Numbered from the stretch's first letter, positions 53,412 to 64,000 are shown. The stretch: 64,000 nucleotides of DNA from Agapanthus africanus (GCA_030015575.1 JASDDO010000006.1:317364361-317428360), one strand, 5' to 3'. A program made the numbers and translations. The notes: generated by a model from the sequence alone, not told the origin.

Positions 53412-53830
53412 TTGATACGGACTGTGGGGTCCTTAAACTCATGAACTATGATGTCCTTAACCTTGACCGTGATGTCTTAAAACTAATGCCGGACTGTGGA
53501 GTCCTTAAAATCCACGGACTATGATGTCCTTAACCTTGACCGGGATGTCTTAAAACTAACAACGGACTGTGGGGTCCTTAAACTCATGGACTATGATGTC
53601 CTTAACCTTGACCGGAATGTTTTAAAACTAACAACGGACTGTGGGGTCCTTAAACTCATGGACTATGATGTCCTTAACCTTGACCGTGATATCTTAAAAC
53701 TAACGATGGACTGTGGAGTCCTTAAATCCACGGACTATGATGTCCTTAACCTTGACCGCAACGTCTTAAAACTAACATTGGACCGCAATGTCCTTAAACT
53801 ACCTATTGACCACAATGTCACTAAACTAAA
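53412..53830 (+). repeat. 72-bp GGAC hairpin array, O 3' LTR
   Basis: Copy of 5,960-6,375 with about five units. The open frame 53,496-53,882 is a by-product. Confidence 0.8.
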
Positions 53831-54382
53831 CAACAGGGCCCCCCTTAATTGCTCTCTTGTTGGATCTAAACGATACCGTTAAGTTGATCTTAGTCTAAAA
53901 CTAGACTAACGTATCCTTAACTAACGTTTAAGTCGATCTTAGCCTCAAATGAGGTTAACGTATCCTTAAACCCAAACCCCCAAGCCCAAATCTAAGATAA
54001 TACGGATTTGGACTAGTCCACGCCCTACAGGCGATGACATAACTCAGTCTCCGTATACAATCCACGGGCAACCAAACACAAAACAAACACACACGACACG
54101 AAGTGACCATCCGGAGAAGGAGAAAGTTGTTACCGCAACGCGGTAGCGTAATTAACTGCAGGGGCTTGCGCCTGCAGGGAAGAGCGTCCCCACAATCAAA
54201 AACCCCTCAAGCGAGGGGGAATCTGACGAAGTTTGCTACATCGGACGCATCCGTTTAAACCTTCGATACATGGTGCCATAAATCAACTTGGCATCTTCGG
54301 AGAGGTAGACGGATAACACCAATTAGCATCTGCCCCGAATTTCAGGCAAGACGTCTGTCGCGCCGTCTTTCGGAGGGGAACA

Positions 54383-54387
54383 ATCAC
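54383..54387. repeat. Target-site duplication ATCAC, right copy (element O)
   Basis: Exact copy of 3,685-3,689. Rejoining the flanks gives TAATCAC-CATTGGATTTTTAATC, continuous minus-strand LTR-Z. Confidence 0.9.
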
Positions 54388-54889
54388 CATTGGATTTTTA
54401 ATCCAACGGTACTCCACTTTATAGAGCACAATCTTTTTTTTGTTTGGAAAGATTTAGAGAAATATTTTTCCAGTTAGGCTTCTTGATTCCCTCTTAATTA
54501 GAATTTAATTCTATTAATTCAGAAGGCTTAAGAGCCTATCACGTGTTGGCACTTGATCCCACTGTTTGATCATTTAAATAGAATTTAATTCTATTAATTA
54601 AAGAGTCTAGGAACCCATCACGTGTCCGCACGTGACCTTTGGTCACGTGTGGACACGTGATGCCCCATTGTGGTATTCCTTACTGTGTTATTACACTTTT
54701 AATTCTTTTCAGTGGGTTTTTAAAGGCCTATCACGTGTGGGCACGTGACTCTACTAATTGCTTGTTTGATTAGAATTTAACTCTATTTCGGCAGAATCCC
54801 CTGGAAACCATCACGTGTCAGCACGTGCCTCCTGATCACGTGTGGGCACGTGATGCCCCACTGGGGTTTTTCCTGATATTTTATGAGGG

Positions 54890-54893
<4 letters not shown>
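54388..54893 (-). mobile_element. LTR-Z fragment, 5' part
   Basis: On the minus strand it begins TGTTCCCTCATAAAATATCAGG at 54,893, resembling the O LTR start, and has three G-box doublets (about 54,614-54,662, 54,730-54,750 and 54,810-54,855) and GAATTTAATTC words. Element O separates it from 3,689. It abuts an AT microsatellite. Confidence 0.8.

Positions 54894-54935
<42 letters not shown>
54893..54935. repeat. (AT)n microsatellite
   Basis: About 42 bases of alternating AT between LTR-Z and the MITE. Confidence 0.9.
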
Positions 54936-54937
<2 letters not shown>

Positions 54938-55334
54938 GGAAGAAAGAGGTCCTAATAGGCTTTTTGCGTTAGGCGGCGGTAAAAAATACACCCTCCGTCA
55001 TTTTATTTGACGATCAACACCTTCCAACTTTGATATCCATCATTTAATTTGTGAATAGACCAAATTTCATATGACCACAACGCTATTTCTCCGTTGATTT
55101 AGTGTTCATATGATTACAACACCATTTCACCGTTGATTTAGTGGGTGCAAAATTAACGGTTTATAGAACTTTTTAGATTTATGAAATGGTGTTGTAATTA
55201 TATAAAATTTGGTATATGCATAAATCAGAGGATGTATATCAAATTGGAAGATGAGAACAGTCCCATAGTCAAATAAAACAATGGACAGCCTACATTTTGC
55301 CACTACCTGCCGCAAAAAGCGTTCTACCTCTCTC
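54936..55334. mobile_element. MITE-1, foldback element next to the ankyrin/BTB gene
   Basis: Ends are inverted and imperfect: AGAGGT...GGCTTTTTGCG (54,945-54,969) against the reverse complement of CGCAAAAAGCG...ACCTCT (55,311-55,331). Inner pairs such as CAAATTTCATATGA against TATAAAATTTGGTAT also fold. No transposase. A second copy of the family is MITE-2 at about 61,870; both have TA-rich ends, so insertion into TA sequence is likely. Confidence 0.65.
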
Positions 55335-55342
55335 TATAAAAT
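55335..55342 (+). promoter_or_regulatory. TATA box of the ankyrin/BTB gene
   Basis: TATAAAAT, 100 bases upstream of the ATG and within a few bases of the MITE-1 end. Transcription would start near 55,365-55,375, giving a leader of about 65 bases. Confidence 0.55.
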
Positions 55343-55434
55343 CAATGAAGGAAAAACAAGCAGAAAGTGATGGAGATCAAGCAAGTATCTTCCAACTCCA
55401 TTCCTTCTCTTGTCCCCCCTAAACCCTAACCCTA

Positions 55435-55921
55435 ATGAGTGATCAGCACCAATCGTGGTCCATCGACCCCGAGCTCGACACGCTCTCCCTCGACGCCGAC
55501 GACCTCGCCCCCTCCATCCCCCTCAAGTCCGTACCCAACGGCGACATCTTCTCCGCGGCCCGCGCCGGAGACCTCCACCGCCTCCGCCACCTCCTCGACA
55601 CCGGCCTCGTCAACGTCAACGCCAGGGACCGCTGGGACTCCGTCGCCCTCTACTACGCCTGCCTCGCCGGCCACGTCGAGGCGGCGCGGATGCTTCTAGA
55701 GGCTGGCGCGATCTGCTCCGAGAGGACCTTCGATGGGGACCGATGCCACTACTCGGCGCTCAATCTGAGGGTGAGGCGCCTGCTGAAGGCTTTCGAGGCA
55801 CGACCGCCGCCGCTGAAGCCGCTGCCGGCGGCGTTGAGGGACACGTTTCTTGGATGTCCGGCGAATCGTACGGCGTGGTTCGAGCAGTGCGAGGAGGCGT
55901 CCGACGCTGCGCTGGCTAAAG
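55435..55921 (+). CDS. Exon 1 of the ankyrin/BTB gene
   Basis: Starts at the first ATG behind the TATA box ([20 protein letters not shown]). Strongly C- and G-rich, codon third positions almost all G or C up to about 55,680. Ends AAAG before GTTGGA; phase 1. Confidence 0.9.
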
Positions 55922-58900
55922 GTTGGATCTTTTTTGGCTGAAATTATAACAATGAATGCAAATTTGTTTTTGTTTTTGTTTATTTTTTCCTTTTCCCCAT
56001 TTTGGTTTGTTATTGAATTTGATTTGTTTCTGTCTAAGCACAACTATATTATGTTTTGTAATTTGTCAATTCAAGTGGTAAGTTAGCTTTCATGAACTCG
56101 AAATATTACAGAATTTAGCATTAGGCGTTTTTGAGGGTCATACTTAACAATTAAGCTGTTCATACATTAGTTTAGTAGCATAACAACGTTATAGCCGCAT
56201 TAGACCGAATGTGATTAGATTGCATGATTCAGCTTGTAAGGTTTAACTAACATCCTATTTGCTCTTTTGAATGTAATTAGGTTAGAATTAGAGCGAGATT
56301 TGAAAAATATTCTAAGTTCACTACCGGAAACGGTAAAATCTTTATACGATTATAAGCAAATGCATTCATTACACAACTAACTATTAAAACTATATTAATA
56401 ATTTAAGGCCTTGATTGTATCCCCTAACACCTATATCAGATCCCCTGTATGGATTTCTTCTCTCCTGTAGGTTTTGCATTCAAAATTAATCATTGCACTG
56501 TTGATACCTGATTTTGCATTTATAAAAAATTTCATCTCGATATCAAGCATTCGAGCTACTTCATTTTCTACAAGGTTGACACATGGTTCTTGTTAAACAG
56601 GTTATGCTTCCCAAAATGGAGCTAGCTCCAGTTCCTTCGCTCCGGATATCACATTCTACATTGATGGAAGGCCTATTGAAGCTCATCGGGTCATTCTAAG
56701 TGCCCGGTCTCCCTTCTTTAAGAAAAAGTTTGAACTTGACTGGAAAGAAAAGAAAGATGTAAGGTTTTCAAGTCAAAAGCTGTCTTACTCTGCACTGTAT
56801 AGCCTCATCCATTTCTTCTACTCTGATAGACTTGAAGTTGCAGTTGATGACATGGAAGATCTTGTACGCACGTGCAAAGCCTGCAAATGCGAGGAATTGC
56901 AGAATATTCTGCAGCAAGAAATAAAGCACCAAACTTATGCCGACTATAAATCGTTGAGGGAGGTTGATAATTCTCAGAAAAGGTTTATATTACAGGGTTT
57001 ATCTCTACCAGAACAGGATAGGCTTCATTCTGCCTTGCATCGTATTCTAGAAGCTTCACTTGCCAACTCCGTTGAGGAGAACACCAGTACCTATGATAAT
57101 GATCTAGCTGATGCTTGTGTAAAAGTGGGTAAAAGAACATTCCGGTGCCATCAAGTGATTTTAGCATCACGTTCCGAGTATTTCAAGGCCAGGTTGTCTC
57201 GGATGACTGATTTTCTTGAAGGAAATTATGGACTTCAAAGCCAAACACTTCCCTTTATCGAAGAGCATGACTTGAGTACAGAGGCATTTGAAAAGTTGAT
57301 AGAATACATGTAAGAGTTCTGGCCCTCAAGCATATAATTTTTATTCAAGGGTGATGGGTATAAGGTGCTATAAGAGAAATTATCAGATATGTGCATCCTT
57401 ATTGTCATAAACGGAGGCAAGGGGGGCTATGGGGGCAGCTGCCTGCCCCCCCCCCCCAGCTCTCCAGAAAAAGTGAACCCCAATATAATCCCACCCCTTT
57501 GGCTTTATTATTGCGCCATATAACTGCTCATGCCAGAAGATGGAGCCTGTGAGATAATGCCCATGGCTTTGCTGAAGCCCGAATTATCTTGTCACATGAC
57601 GATTCTAGTCTTGGATTAAAGTGATTGAGTTAGTTACAAATTTAAAACTTAACATATTGTATTTATGATATTCCTTTATGTCCCATTACCTTAATTCAAA
57701 ATCAATTACAACCTATTAACATCTTTTTAAATCAAAACCTCATTACTTAACTGTTGGGATGTAAATCCTAGATGGCTCTTTATCCATATCCGCTTATCAA
57801 ATAAGGAGAATAATTTTCATCTTTTATGGTTTTCGGTATTCGTGTTTGCATCTGTCAACACCCACCGGATACAAATATTGTAACACATATATCCCTTCCA
57901 TGTCTGTATCTGTTTACATCACTATACTCTATCTAGTATCTTATATCGAATAAAAACCAATCAATTCTAATTAAAATTTGTAGTAGATATTCTTTTTTAA
58001 ATTTCCTCCAACTACTTCAACATCGTTCTAAATCTTCCTTGCTAACAACACAAAGGTAATCCCCCTCCCCCCCCCCCCCCGCTAAAAGACTATTTAAACC
58101 TATATGATTGATTTTGTTCAGACCCTTGGTTGTTTTTTATTCTTTTGTATGAATATTCCAACCAATTTTGTTTTAATAATCATCAAAATAGTTTATATAA
58201 TTTCTATTCGAATTTCAGTTTATTCCCGCCCCTGCTATGACTAATTCCTGGCTTAATCCATCTTCATGTTCAACATAAATACACCTAAAATTGTACGATT
58301 TCACTACTGTTTGCACTGCATCAAATGGTTGCAAAATTGAAATGATAATAGAAAATTCTCTATATCTAGATGAGTGACAAATCGCGTGGTTCACATGAAA
58401 ATTGGTGCATTTGGGTTATATGCCATGAATATCAGGATGAATTGTTCCGTTCATTCAAAAGAATGGCAGAAAGATGGTTTTTGGTCGCCGTTAGAGATTT
58501 TCCTCATGTGACATGGTATACCCATATTTATCGTCTTATTATTATTCTTAATTAGAGAGTTATTTCTGATACATCTGGCTTCAGGTATACAGATGGCTTG
58601 AAGGATTTAGGTCCTGAGCAGGTATAGTGGGCAAAATTAGAAAGACATGCTGCTATCTCTATCTTAGCTGAGTTTGTGAAGTGCCTAATACTGATTTTGA
58701 TTGGTCAGGCAGAGGAAATGTTTGATGCTGCTTCAAGATATTTGTTATTTCCTCTTAAGAGAGCTGTTGCAGATGTATTGCTACCGCAATTGGAAATGGC
58801 ATCGCCTGCAGAACTGTGCCACTGGTTGATATTATCAGACATGTAAGCTTTGTTCATGCAGAAACCTCCATGTTCTTAAATCCTTCGTATATGAAGATAA

Positions 58901-60309
58901 ACTTCAGCATTATGTGCATGTTTGTTGTTATTTTGCTGATTATCCATCAAACTAGGTTCATTTATGAACATGAATTATTCTTAAGATAGAGAGTAAATTG
59001 TAGTATTGGTTTGAACTTTGAATTAAATAATTCTTCCTTAAACATCATCCAATGCTGTGGCCAGATGCGGAGATGTAGACGAATTTAATCATACTTATGA
59101 CTTGGTGTTCAAAGGAGCACAAATGCAGATATGAATACAGGAAGACATGACTGATATGAGTTGTAACCCTGTATTCACAATTTTTCAAACCCTTGCGATA
59201 CCAAACGTTGGGATATGCAAAAATATTTAAACAAATGTACATGATAACAAAAACTTTTCATTTTAGCAAATCTAAATGAAGAATACAAATAATGTTGGTA
59301 GTGATGCATATATTGTTGGAGTCTAAGATATTACTACATGTTCGATACATTTAGAATACAATATTAATTTTAGAATGTGCCAAAGAGTTCCAAAAGCATG
59401 TCCCATACAAAATCATATTATCGACAGTGAATCCTTGCAACATAAAACTTAGGGGCAATACCCGGAATTATTATAGGCTCATGCAAGGCATATACATGAT
59501 AGAATTTATGCCAAATTCTAACAAAGAGTTACTAAACATGTAAAATTCAAAGACAGATGGCTGTATCATGCTTAAAAGAGGTCATAAGGGAGAGGAGGTA
59601 TGAACATTTTGGGGTCAGCTACATAAATACTCTTTTGTTCTGCTCAATTTAGGGCCAATCTTTGACAGCAAACTTATCTCTGTCGACTCACATACCTGAT
59701 ATGAATAATACATTCGCTGGGTCAAGGTTATAAGATTATTAAATCTAAACATTGCAAATTATCAGCATCCTTGATTCGTAATGGTGATAGTAGAAGCATG
59801 TTTTGCAATTTGCGAGTTTTTAAGTCTACCACTCTCACATATCAATTTTGTCCTGTGTCAAAGGATGTAATACCCATCTTAAGTAACAGTTTTCTTCTCT
59901 TTTTATGTCCTTCCTTCTGTTAAGCTGGTTTACTGTACACCATTGCAGGTATGGTGTCTTAAAGATGAGGGAATATTGTTTGGATATCATTGCTTGTAAT
60001 TTCGAGACATTTGCGGATACACGAGAGTTTCGAGCCATGCTCTTGACACTTCCCCCGCCTTCGGGTGACTCGTCTCTTCGCACGACCCGGCCAAGTGCTC
60101 CGGGGTCTGGAGTCAACTCCGATCAAAGTAATCTTCTAGACGACTTGCGAGAGAAATGGCTTGAGGCGGAGGCGGCTGAACTTGACAAGAGAGATGAGAG
60201 TGCAGCTCTGTTTGATAGGAGGCTAGAGATGCTCATGCTTGTAGCTGAGCAAGAGATCGGTGATGCCAATGGCAATAGAGTCCAAAGCAAGCATGTCGAC
60301 TCCTTGTAG
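55435..60309 (+). CDS. Ankyrin repeat and double BTB/POZ domain protein (575 aa, five exons)
   Basis: Join 55,435-55,921; 56,601-57,309; 58,585-58,621; 58,709-58,842; 59,949-60,309, all with GT-AG borders; 1,728 coding bases. Similar to the plant protein family of Arabidopsis At2g04740 in layout and length. Residues about 34-100 are ankyrin repeats ([42 protein letters not shown]). The first BTB is about 176-270 ([20 protein letters not shown]). The second BTB is about 330-460 ([20 protein letters not shown]), with a BACK-like helical part around 412-490. The C-terminus (about 520-560) is a charged helix. BTB proteins of this kind often link substrates to CUL3 ubiquitin ligases; that role is inferred. 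There is no signal peptide or membrane segment. Exon 1 is very GC-rich. No disruption is seen. Confidence 0.92.
55922..56600 (+). other. Intron 1 (679 bp)
   Basis: AT-rich, GTTGGA...TTAAACAG. T-rich behind the donor. No other gene seen. Confidence 0.85.
56601..57309 (+). CDS. Exon 2 of the ankyrin/BTB gene
   Basis: Codes residues 163-398 and two bases of codon 399. Holds the first BTB and most of the second. Donor GTAAGA splits a Met codon (AT|G). Confidence 0.9.
57310..58584 (+). other. Intron 2 (1,275 bp)
   Basis: Contains two C-rich tracts (57,446-57,460 and 58,062-58,080) and a GGGGGCAG...CTGCCCCC-like inverted pair near 57,431-57,455, suggesting an old transposon remnant about 57,410-58,250. 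A 61-codon frame at 58,370-58,555 has no match to the protein family and is treated as intron. Confidence 0.7.
58585..58621 (+). CDS. Exon 3 (37-nt microexon) of the ankyrin/BTB gene
   Basis: Codes [12 protein letters not shown] after completing the split Met codon. Acceptor GGCTTCAG, donor GTATAG. Needed to keep the second BTB continuous. Confidence 0.88.
58709..58842 (+). CDS. Exon 4 of the ankyrin/BTB gene
   Basis: [20 protein letters not shown] onward to SDM; again ends AT before GTAAGC, splitting a Met codon. The 87-bp intron 3 precedes it. Confidence 0.9.
58843..59948 (+). other. Intron 4 (1,106 bp)
   Basis: GTAAGC...CATTGCAG, AT-rich. No gene or recognisable element. Confidence 0.85.
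59949..60309 (+). CDS. Exon 5 of the ankyrin/BTB gene
   Basis: [20 protein letters not shown], then [20 protein letters not shown], then a helix ([20 protein letters not shown]) and the TAG stop. This C-terminal wording is the best-conserved part of the family. Confidence 0.9.
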
Positions 60310-60560
60310 TCCATTACGGTGTAAATTATTTGTCCAAGTGGGTGTTGGTTTCTTGCTTCTTTTGTTTGGGGGAAAAGAATCCTAGCTTAATTGCGTTCGT
60401 CTCCTTTTTAGGTTTAATTTTTTCTTAAAAAATAAATAACAAATGGTTTTCTTTCCTTTCCATCACCTTTTTTACCATGTATATTATGTACTCTTCTGTA
60501 TTGTTTGGAGGACATGTCAAATTATCTATGAAATAAATTACAATTGGTTGCTCTTGAATA
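60310..60560 (+). terminator. 3' untranslated region and polyadenylation region
   Basis: T-rich sequence with AATAAATAA near 60,430 and GAAATAAATTACA near 60,529-60,541, typical plant near-upstream poly(A) elements. The exact site cannot be set without transcripts. Confidence 0.5.
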
Positions 60561-61868
60561 ATTCTTTGATGAACCTTATTGCTGTGTGTTGATAAGTCTC
60601 TTGCAATATATTTATATGCATTACTTATCGATTATGCATTGTGAAAGAACTCGGCTTTATTTATAGTCCTCTTCGGTTCGTTTCAATGAATATCGTATTT
60701 AATTAACAACTAGCAAGTGGCCTCTGCGGCTTGTGCAGGAAAAAATGCATTCCATGTATATTATGCTACAATCTAGATTGAACATCAATAAGTCATATGA
60801 AAATAAATACGGATAATTAATTCGAAAATATATTGCGTGCATCTAAATTACAACAAAAGTTACAGAAAACAAAATTTGACAACGGCACAACTAAACAAAA
60901 TAAGTTGCATATATCCCAATTAAATTGCATTTCAGTTTCATTTTCAGCATAACTGTGAGAATTTTGAAATAAGGCATCTGTTAATTTATCAATTTATCTG
61001 GAGGCTTATGAGAGCTCGATTTTTAGCAAAACGAAGAGCTAAACCAAGCAAATTCTAACCTTACCCATTCGATTGAATATATATCGGTAAAAGAATGTCT
61101 CTAAATTTTACTCGACTTCAATGCAAAAGAGGAAGACATGAAAAGTTGTAATCAAATTATACATTTTGGGATGTCCAGAACAAAAAGAAAAGAGAATTAA
61201 ATGTTTGAATACCTATCTTGACAAAAACTTTGAAATAGAATTATAAATTTGCCAAGAGGTTTCCAATGTTTTTTATATTCTTGTCAAAACTTTTGGTATG
61301 TAATTATCTTTATATATCATTTCTTTGTTTGAAGGGAGACATGATATATTTGGAATTCTAATAACTGGTAGGGACAAATAGAAAACCATCATAGACAATT
61401 TACAGATACATCACGAAAGGACCGAATACCAATTTGCATCCAAAAAGAAGGGGTAAACTTAGAGGCGGCCGAATACAACTTAACCTAAAATAGAATGGAC
61501 GGAGGATAATTTCCACTTAAGAATGACAAAAAACAACTCAATAATAAATAGACTTGGAAGGGATTGGTTTACAATAATGCTAAGAAAGAATGAATTTCCT
61601 TAAAAATGAAGGGGCTACTGAAAAGTTTTCTAAAATGCAGGATGCGGAGCAAAATTTCCTCAGAATTTAGATAGATCAAAAAAGGCCAAATACAAATTTA
61701 CATGAAGGCCAAGGACGGAGCTAAATTTCCAGGGGATCTTTTATCAGTGTGTATTCAGAGTTGGAGGGGCCAAAAGCAAATGACTTTAAAACCAAGTTGG
61801 CCGTGATTAATTTTCCGTGCTCAATGCCAAAAACGAACTTGATGGGCATATTATATATATATATGAAT
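60561..61868. other. Intergenic AT-rich region
   Basis: No gene supported on either strand. About 61,380-61,800 has phrases common in old plant repeats (GGACGGAGCTAAATTTCC, GGACGGAGGATAATTTCC), so it probably holds degraded transposon sequence that I cannot classify. Confidence 0.4.
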
Positions 61869-62256
61869 GAGAATAATGGAGGAGATAGGAGGGGATTTAC
61901 TCATATGGCGTCGACAAAATACAACCTCCACCATTTTTTCCGACGATCGGCATCCATCAACATCATCGTTAAGATCTAAGATGTGCATACACCAAATTTC
62001 ATATGATTCCACCATTTTTTCACCGTTGAATTAGCAATGTAAAAAGTTCTATTGTCGGTAAACCATTAATTTTGCACCAACTAAATCAATGGTGAAAAAA
62101 TGATATAATCACATAAAATTTGGTGTATCCATATCTTAGATGATAAAAATGGAGGTGATGTATGCCGATCGTCGAAAAAAATCATGAAGGGTGTTTTTTC
62201 CCGACGCCATAGAAGGAAATTCCCTCATATAGCAACTTTCCTCCGTTAACCTCCCT

Positions 62257-62258
<2 letters not shown>
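61869..62258. mobile_element. MITE-2, foldback element, same family as MITE-1
   Basis: Inverted ends GGGATTTACTCATATGGCGT (about 61,889-61,908) against the complement of the ACGCCATAGAAGGAAATTCC region (about 62,204-62,223). Inside, CGACGATCGGCATCCATCA (61,941) pairs with TGATGTATGCCGATCGTCG (62,157). The phrase CACCAAATTTCATATGATT is shared with MITE-1. TA repeats lie on both sides. No transposase. Confidence 0.75.
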
Positions 62259-62311
<53 letters not shown>

Positions 62312-62312
62312 G
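62259..62312. repeat. (CT)n(TA)n compound microsatellite
   Basis: CTCTCC runs, about 30 bases of CT, then TATATATATATATA, at the right end of MITE-2. Confidence 0.9.
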
Positions 62313-64000
62313 TAAGTGCCTCATGCCATGGGCCGAGAAGTCGTCCAAAAAATACGTTATCGCATAAATCACTAAATCTTAACTAGATTTTATTGCTGGT
62401 GAATTTTTCAAACCTAACATAAATCGAGCCCCCTTCGAAACAATTTAGAAAATTTCTTCAAATTCTTTCAAAATAATTCCAGAAAAGTATATATATTTAC
62501 ACATTTCTATCTATTGCATGTATTCAACGGATGACAAATTGCATTCAAAAATTCATGCCATCATCTGCATTTGAAATTTTAAAAGATTTTCTCTGGAATC
62601 TTACTGCCATCATCATAAATTGCTATCGATCTCCATCCTCCTTCAGACAACGGTTGTTTTCACTCATCATATACTCTTCTCTTGCTGCTTTTCATATTAT
62701 ATAGTTCAACTCACTGCTTTTAATATATATTTCAGAAGTGTATATTACCTTTAATATATATTTCATTGTAACATTTTGAAAAATTATAAATATTAATTTA
62801 TAATTTAAATATAAATATTATGAGTTTACGAAAGTAATATCGTGTATATATTTTTGGTTTCGGATTGGTATCCGTAAAGATATAATTATTTTGGGAAAAA
62901 AATGAAAATATGTGATATCATAAAAACGATAAGTATTTTGTTTTTAACATGATATGATATTTGGTGTAAGATGGTGGTATTTTTGTGTAAAAGAATTATT
63001 TGTAAAAAAAGATTTTCATTTGTTTTGATCGGTTGTGGTATATGTTTAGGCTAAAATTACTCTTCACAACCACCACACCCTCACCTACACTCTTCTCCCT
63101 CCATCTCCGCCTTCTTCCTTAACACCTCCTCTTTTCTCTACACATCTCCTTTCTCATCCAATAATTCTTATATATATTTTATTATCAAACTGAACAAAAC
63201 ATTTCCATTCAAACTCCATCACCATAGGTACTGGTTTTCCACCAAACCAAGGAAAATTTAAGGTTCCTTCATGAAAGTTGTTTATATCATCAAGCTAAAA
63301 CCATCACAATCTCAAGAAACTTCAAACATACATTTCAAGAGCTGGATTCTCTTTGTTCTCCATCCATATAAGTAAATATCATCTTTCTTGTAACTTTCAT
63401 AGTGTCAAATATCAGTTTTCCTTGTTATATATATCAGAAAAATAGGATTTTTGATATATTTGTGATAATTAATTGAATCTGAAACTAGTTGGGTTGTCTA
63501 TAAGATAAACTAAGAAAACTATGATATGATGAAACTAGTATAAGACTGCCTTAGAAGCCCGAGCCCCTAACTCCATGTTTCAACCGCCAATTTATCCCAA
63601 AAACCGCTACTGGCGGTTTTCCTGTAGAATTAGGCGGTGATTTTTGTTCTATAGCTTCTTTTAAAGGTAATTAGGCTACTGTATTGTTTATTTTATCTCA
63701 GATTAGATATAGAGAAATCTGGGAGTGTTTTAGTTTGGTTTTGGCAATGTTTCCAATATTTAAAACTTGGTTTTTCGTATTTCATTACCTCGACCTGATC
63801 ATTCAACGTTTGTATGTCGACGTCGGGGATAGTTGGTTGTATTTAGCATGAGTAAGCTATAGGTTCTAACCTATGTACGCTTCGCTCGTTATATCATTTT
63901 TTATTTGGATATTTATGCCGTTGTGTCCTAATTACGACTGTAGGTATGATCGCGGGGATTTCCGAGACCGTAAGAACGGACAAGGCGATTCTGGATTTCG
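62313..64000. other. AT-rich region without supported gene
   Basis: No protein-coding frame of note. A pyrimidine-rich stretch at about 63,060-63,150 could be the leader of a gene to the right, and AACCGCC...GGCGGTT pairs occur near 63,580-63,650. From about 63,780 the base composition becomes more balanced. Neither is enough to call a feature. Confidence 0.35.

Larger units (their letters stand above)
3690..54382 (+). mobile_element. Element O: Tat-lineage Ty3/gypsy LTR retrotransposon, about 50.7 kb including nested elements
   Basis: Bounded by perfect ATCAC duplications and by LTRs of 3,245 bp (5', split) and 3,227 bp (3'). Order: 5' LTR (3,690-6,587 plus 28,142-28,488), primer site, gag, protease remnant, RT-RNaseH, second RNase H, integrase, a 6.6-kb 3' untranslated region with hairpin arrays and an antisense ORF cluster, polypurine tract, 3' LTR. 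RT-RNaseH followed by an extra RNase H before integrase is the hallmark of the Tat/Ogre group. Without element I and A2 the element is about 21 kb. It is defective: gag has two internal stops, the protease active site is missing, the second RNase H is out of frame with RT, and integrase has two internal stops. Confidence 0.88.
51156..54382 (+). repeat. Element O 3' LTR (3,227 bp)
   Basis: Uninterrupted copy of the split 5' LTR: TATA box at 51,681-51,692, leader words 51,815-52,345, AGTGTTTAACACT array 52,677-53,120, 72-bp hairpin array, and the tail GCGATGACATAAC...GGGGAACA. Because it is uninterrupted it shows the empty site of element I at 54,032-54,036. It differs from the 5' LTR by scattered substitutions and small indels. 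Confidence 0.9.

Noticed and set aside
58370-58555. 61-codon frame in intron 2 as an extra exon
   Set aside because: Exons 2 and 3 join in frame without it, at a split Met codon, and the resulting protein matches the family layout.
63060-63240. Pyrimidine-rich leader of a gene starting near the right edge
   Set aside because: No coding frame follows inside the window, so it cannot be supported.
1-64000. tRNA and rRNA genes
   Set aside because: None recognised by eye. The only tRNA-like matches are the short primer-binding sites of the retrotransposons.

Overview
The window is nuclear DNA of a flowering plant. It contains five nested LTR retrotransposon insertions (about 1-54,893) next to one ordinary protein-coding gene (55,435-60,309). 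The gene encodes a protein with ankyrin and two BTB/POZ domains. Its very GC-rich first exon followed by AT-rich later exons suggests a monocot, but this is weak evidence. No bacterial, organellar or rRNA sequence was recognised.

The nest can be read outward to inward because four insertions keep target-site duplications (TSDs). (1) LTR-Z, minus strand, is the outermost: 54,893 down to 54,388, then 3,689-2,615, then 403-1, leaving the window on the left. (2) Solo LTR 'S' (404-2,609, minus, TSD ATAAG) and element 'O' (3,690-54,382, plus, TSD ATCAC) both sit in LTR-Z. (3) Element 'I' (6,588-28,136, plus, TSD GCGAT with one mismatch) sits in the 5' LTR of O. (4) Element 'A1' (12,333-18,344, plus, TSD ACAGG) sits in the gag of I. 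(5) Element 'A2' (30,967-39,039, minus), with a 291-bp extra piece, sits between the gag and protease parts of O.

O is a Tat-lineage Ty3/gypsy element: gag, protease remnant, RT-RNaseH, a second RNase H, integrase, a 6.6-kb 3' untranslated region and 3.2-kb LTRs. It is broken by stop codons and a frameshift. Behind its integrase lie three minus-strand ORFs with their own TATA box and LTR-like leader. I has 4-kb LTRs and gag but no pol. A1 and A2 are Athila-like (tRNA-Asp-type primer site) and also lack RT and integrase. Only O could have supplied enzymes, and it no longer can.

The most striking signal is structural. The LTRs of Z, O and I consist largely of short palindromic words (AGTGTTTAACACT, GAATTTAATTC, AGGGTTTAACCCT, paired CACGTG boxes and others) in a conserved order. 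The 3' untranslated regions of O and I carry arrays of short hairpins whose arms differ from unit to unit yet stay complementary, while the loop (CCTCACG or CCTCTCG) stays constant. I know of no described system that matches this closely.

Right of the nest, a foldback MITE lies directly against the TATA box of the ankyrin/BTB gene. A second MITE of the same family lies downstream at about 61,870-62,310. The last 1.7 kb is AT-rich DNA in which no gene could be supported.
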